Translations under genes and position numbers: made by a program
In this document: positions 14,898-15,127 of the stretch, piece after piece
Numbering within the stretch: position 1 is the stretch's first letter
Layout of the letters: the number at the start of each line of letters is the position of its first letter
DNA from: Candidatus Omnitrophota bacterium
GTDB lineage: Bacteria; Omnitrophota; Gorgyraeia; Gygaellales; Profunditerraquicolaceae
Direction of reading: 5' to 3'
Length of the DNA: 15,127 nt
NCBI GenBank assembly: GCA_016938245.1
Contig: JAFGUY010000037.1
Coordinates: 1 to 15,127, forward strand
Notes under the pieces: model-generated
The model's input: only the letters and a program-made list of their open reading frames with translations
Told to the model about the DNA's origin: nothing
The model's database searches: none

Positions 14898-14926
14898 ATT
14901 ATACTACCATTCCTCCCTTCTGTAAA
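14898..14926 (-). promoter_or_regulatory. Strong sigma70-type promoter for recG and the downstream block
   Basis: TTTACA (14921-14926) and a perfect TATAAT (14898-14903) are separated by exactly 17 bases on the minus strand. The predicted transcription start is 14890-14891, that is, the A of the recG ATG or the base before it. The spacer contains GGGAGGAATG, which looks like a ribosome-binding site but lies upstream of the predicted start. Confidence 0.75.
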
Positions 14927-14940
14927 GGGGACGGTTCTCC
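14927..14940. repeat. GGGGACGGTTCTCC repeat-like block upstream of recG
   Basis: This 14-base block starts like the GGGGAC repeats seen in the other gaps but continues GGTTCTCC. Only one copy occurs here, so repeat status rests on resemblance to short dispersed repeats I associate with uncultured bacterial genomes. It immediately abuts the -35 box of the recG promoter. The rest of the stretch up to 15073 is AT-rich with no gene or terminator I can support. Confidence 0.35.
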
Positions 14941-15073
14941 TGAAAATTACTCCATTAATACCAATGAGTTACAGCACCTCTATATTTACTTATTTAATTG
15001 ATAAAAGACCTTATTTTGATGTTGTTGTAACAGCTTGTACTGGTCAAGTCTTATTTTTGCTGGAAAAAGTTTC

Positions 15074-15127
15074 ATGAAATACCCTTTGGTTTTTATGTAC
15101 TCTCTGTTCTTTCTTAGCCTTATGGCC
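15074..15127 (+). CDS. Possible start of a divergent gene with a signal-peptide-like N-terminus (partial)
   Basis: An open frame from ATG 15074 runs off the window after 18 codons, reading MKYPLVFMYSLFFLSLMA. One lysine followed by an unbroken hydrophobic run is typical of a signal peptide or first membrane helix of an exported protein. Support is limited: only a weak GGAAAAAG precedes the ATG, no clear promoter is seen, and a minus-strand frame is also open here (14986-15127). No family can be named. If real, it would be divergent from recG and the only plus-strand gene in the window. Confidence 0.3.
   Translation, partial: MKYPLVFMYSLFFLSLMA

Noticed and set aside
14905..14917. Mini reading frame ATG-GTA-GTA-TAA behind GGGAGGA upstream of recG
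   Set aside because: It lies in the spacer of the predicted promoter, upstream of transcription start, so it would not be in the message.
14820..15077. Plus-strand frame overlapping the recG start
   Set aside because: It begins antisense inside recG and crosses the recG promoter and the repeat block; no family resemblance.
14986..15127. Minus-strand open frame of about 46 codons entering from the right edge and ending at 14986
   Set aside because: The peptide is strongly basic with no motif I recognise, and the same DNA reads as a signal-peptide-like start on the plus strand. It could still be the end of an upstream gene, so this is an uncertain rejection.
15122..15127. ATGGCC at the very end as the start of a REP-associated transposase on the plus strand
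   Set aside because: Such proteins often begin Met-Ala-Arg, and a repeat lies nearby, but two codons are no evidence and there is no ribosome-binding site before it.

Overview
The window is a dense, single-strand housekeeping segment from a bacterial chromosome. Eighteen complete genes all read on the minus strand, so transcription runs from high to low coordinates. The protein set is bacterial (RecG, RsmD, CoaD, YceD, L32, type II fatty-acid synthesis, TruA, L13, S9). The DNA is moderately AT-rich. Intergenic gaps carry short GGGACAGTCCC-type palindromes, including one that translates as a CPERSRG-like tail. Such repeats and this gene order remind me of uncultured Omnitrophota/OP3-type genomes, but that placement is inference and I am only about 50% sure of it.

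Layout in transcription order. (1) 14890-11122: recG, rsmD, coaD, yceD (DUF177) and rpmF, that is, DNA repair, rRNA modification, CoA synthesis and ribosomal protein L32. They are mostly coupled by overlaps or very short gaps. (2) 11041-5758: plsX, fabH, fabD, fabG, acpP and fabF, the phospholipid and fatty-acid initiation/elongation cluster. (3) 5761-2880: leuC, leuD and leuB, the isomeroreductive part of leucine synthesis. leuC is joined to fabF by an ATGA overlap. (4) 2751-992: asd (aspartate semialdehyde dehydrogenase) and truA (tRNA pseudouridine synthase). (5) 937-103: rplM and rpsI (L13 and S9), with their own promoter. No gap exceeds 300 bases. The two longest unassigned stretches are 1-102, where I see nothing convincing, and 14891-15073, which holds the recG promoter and a repeat-like block. 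A possible divergent gene with a signal-peptide-like start enters on the plus strand at 15074.

The genes probably form one long transcriptional unit with internal promoters. I see good sigma70-type promoters in front of recG (TTTACA-17-TATAAT), in front of rplM (TTGACT-16-TATACT with an extended -10), and an extended -10 before acpP. The recG and rplM promoters sit so close to the ATG that the predicted messages have almost no 5' leader. An 11-bp stem-loop separates acpP from fabF and could help make acyl carrier protein the most abundant product.

The most unusual content is intergenic. Four related GTAG/GGGACtGTCCC elements sit directly behind the stop codons of rpmF, fabD, leuD and leuB. 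One has replaced the leuD stop and lengthened the protein by about 23 residues. A separate 38-bp perfect palindrome lies between leuB and asd. I find no intact transposon, CRISPR array, tRNA, rRNA or defence system, so the coding content itself is ordinary.
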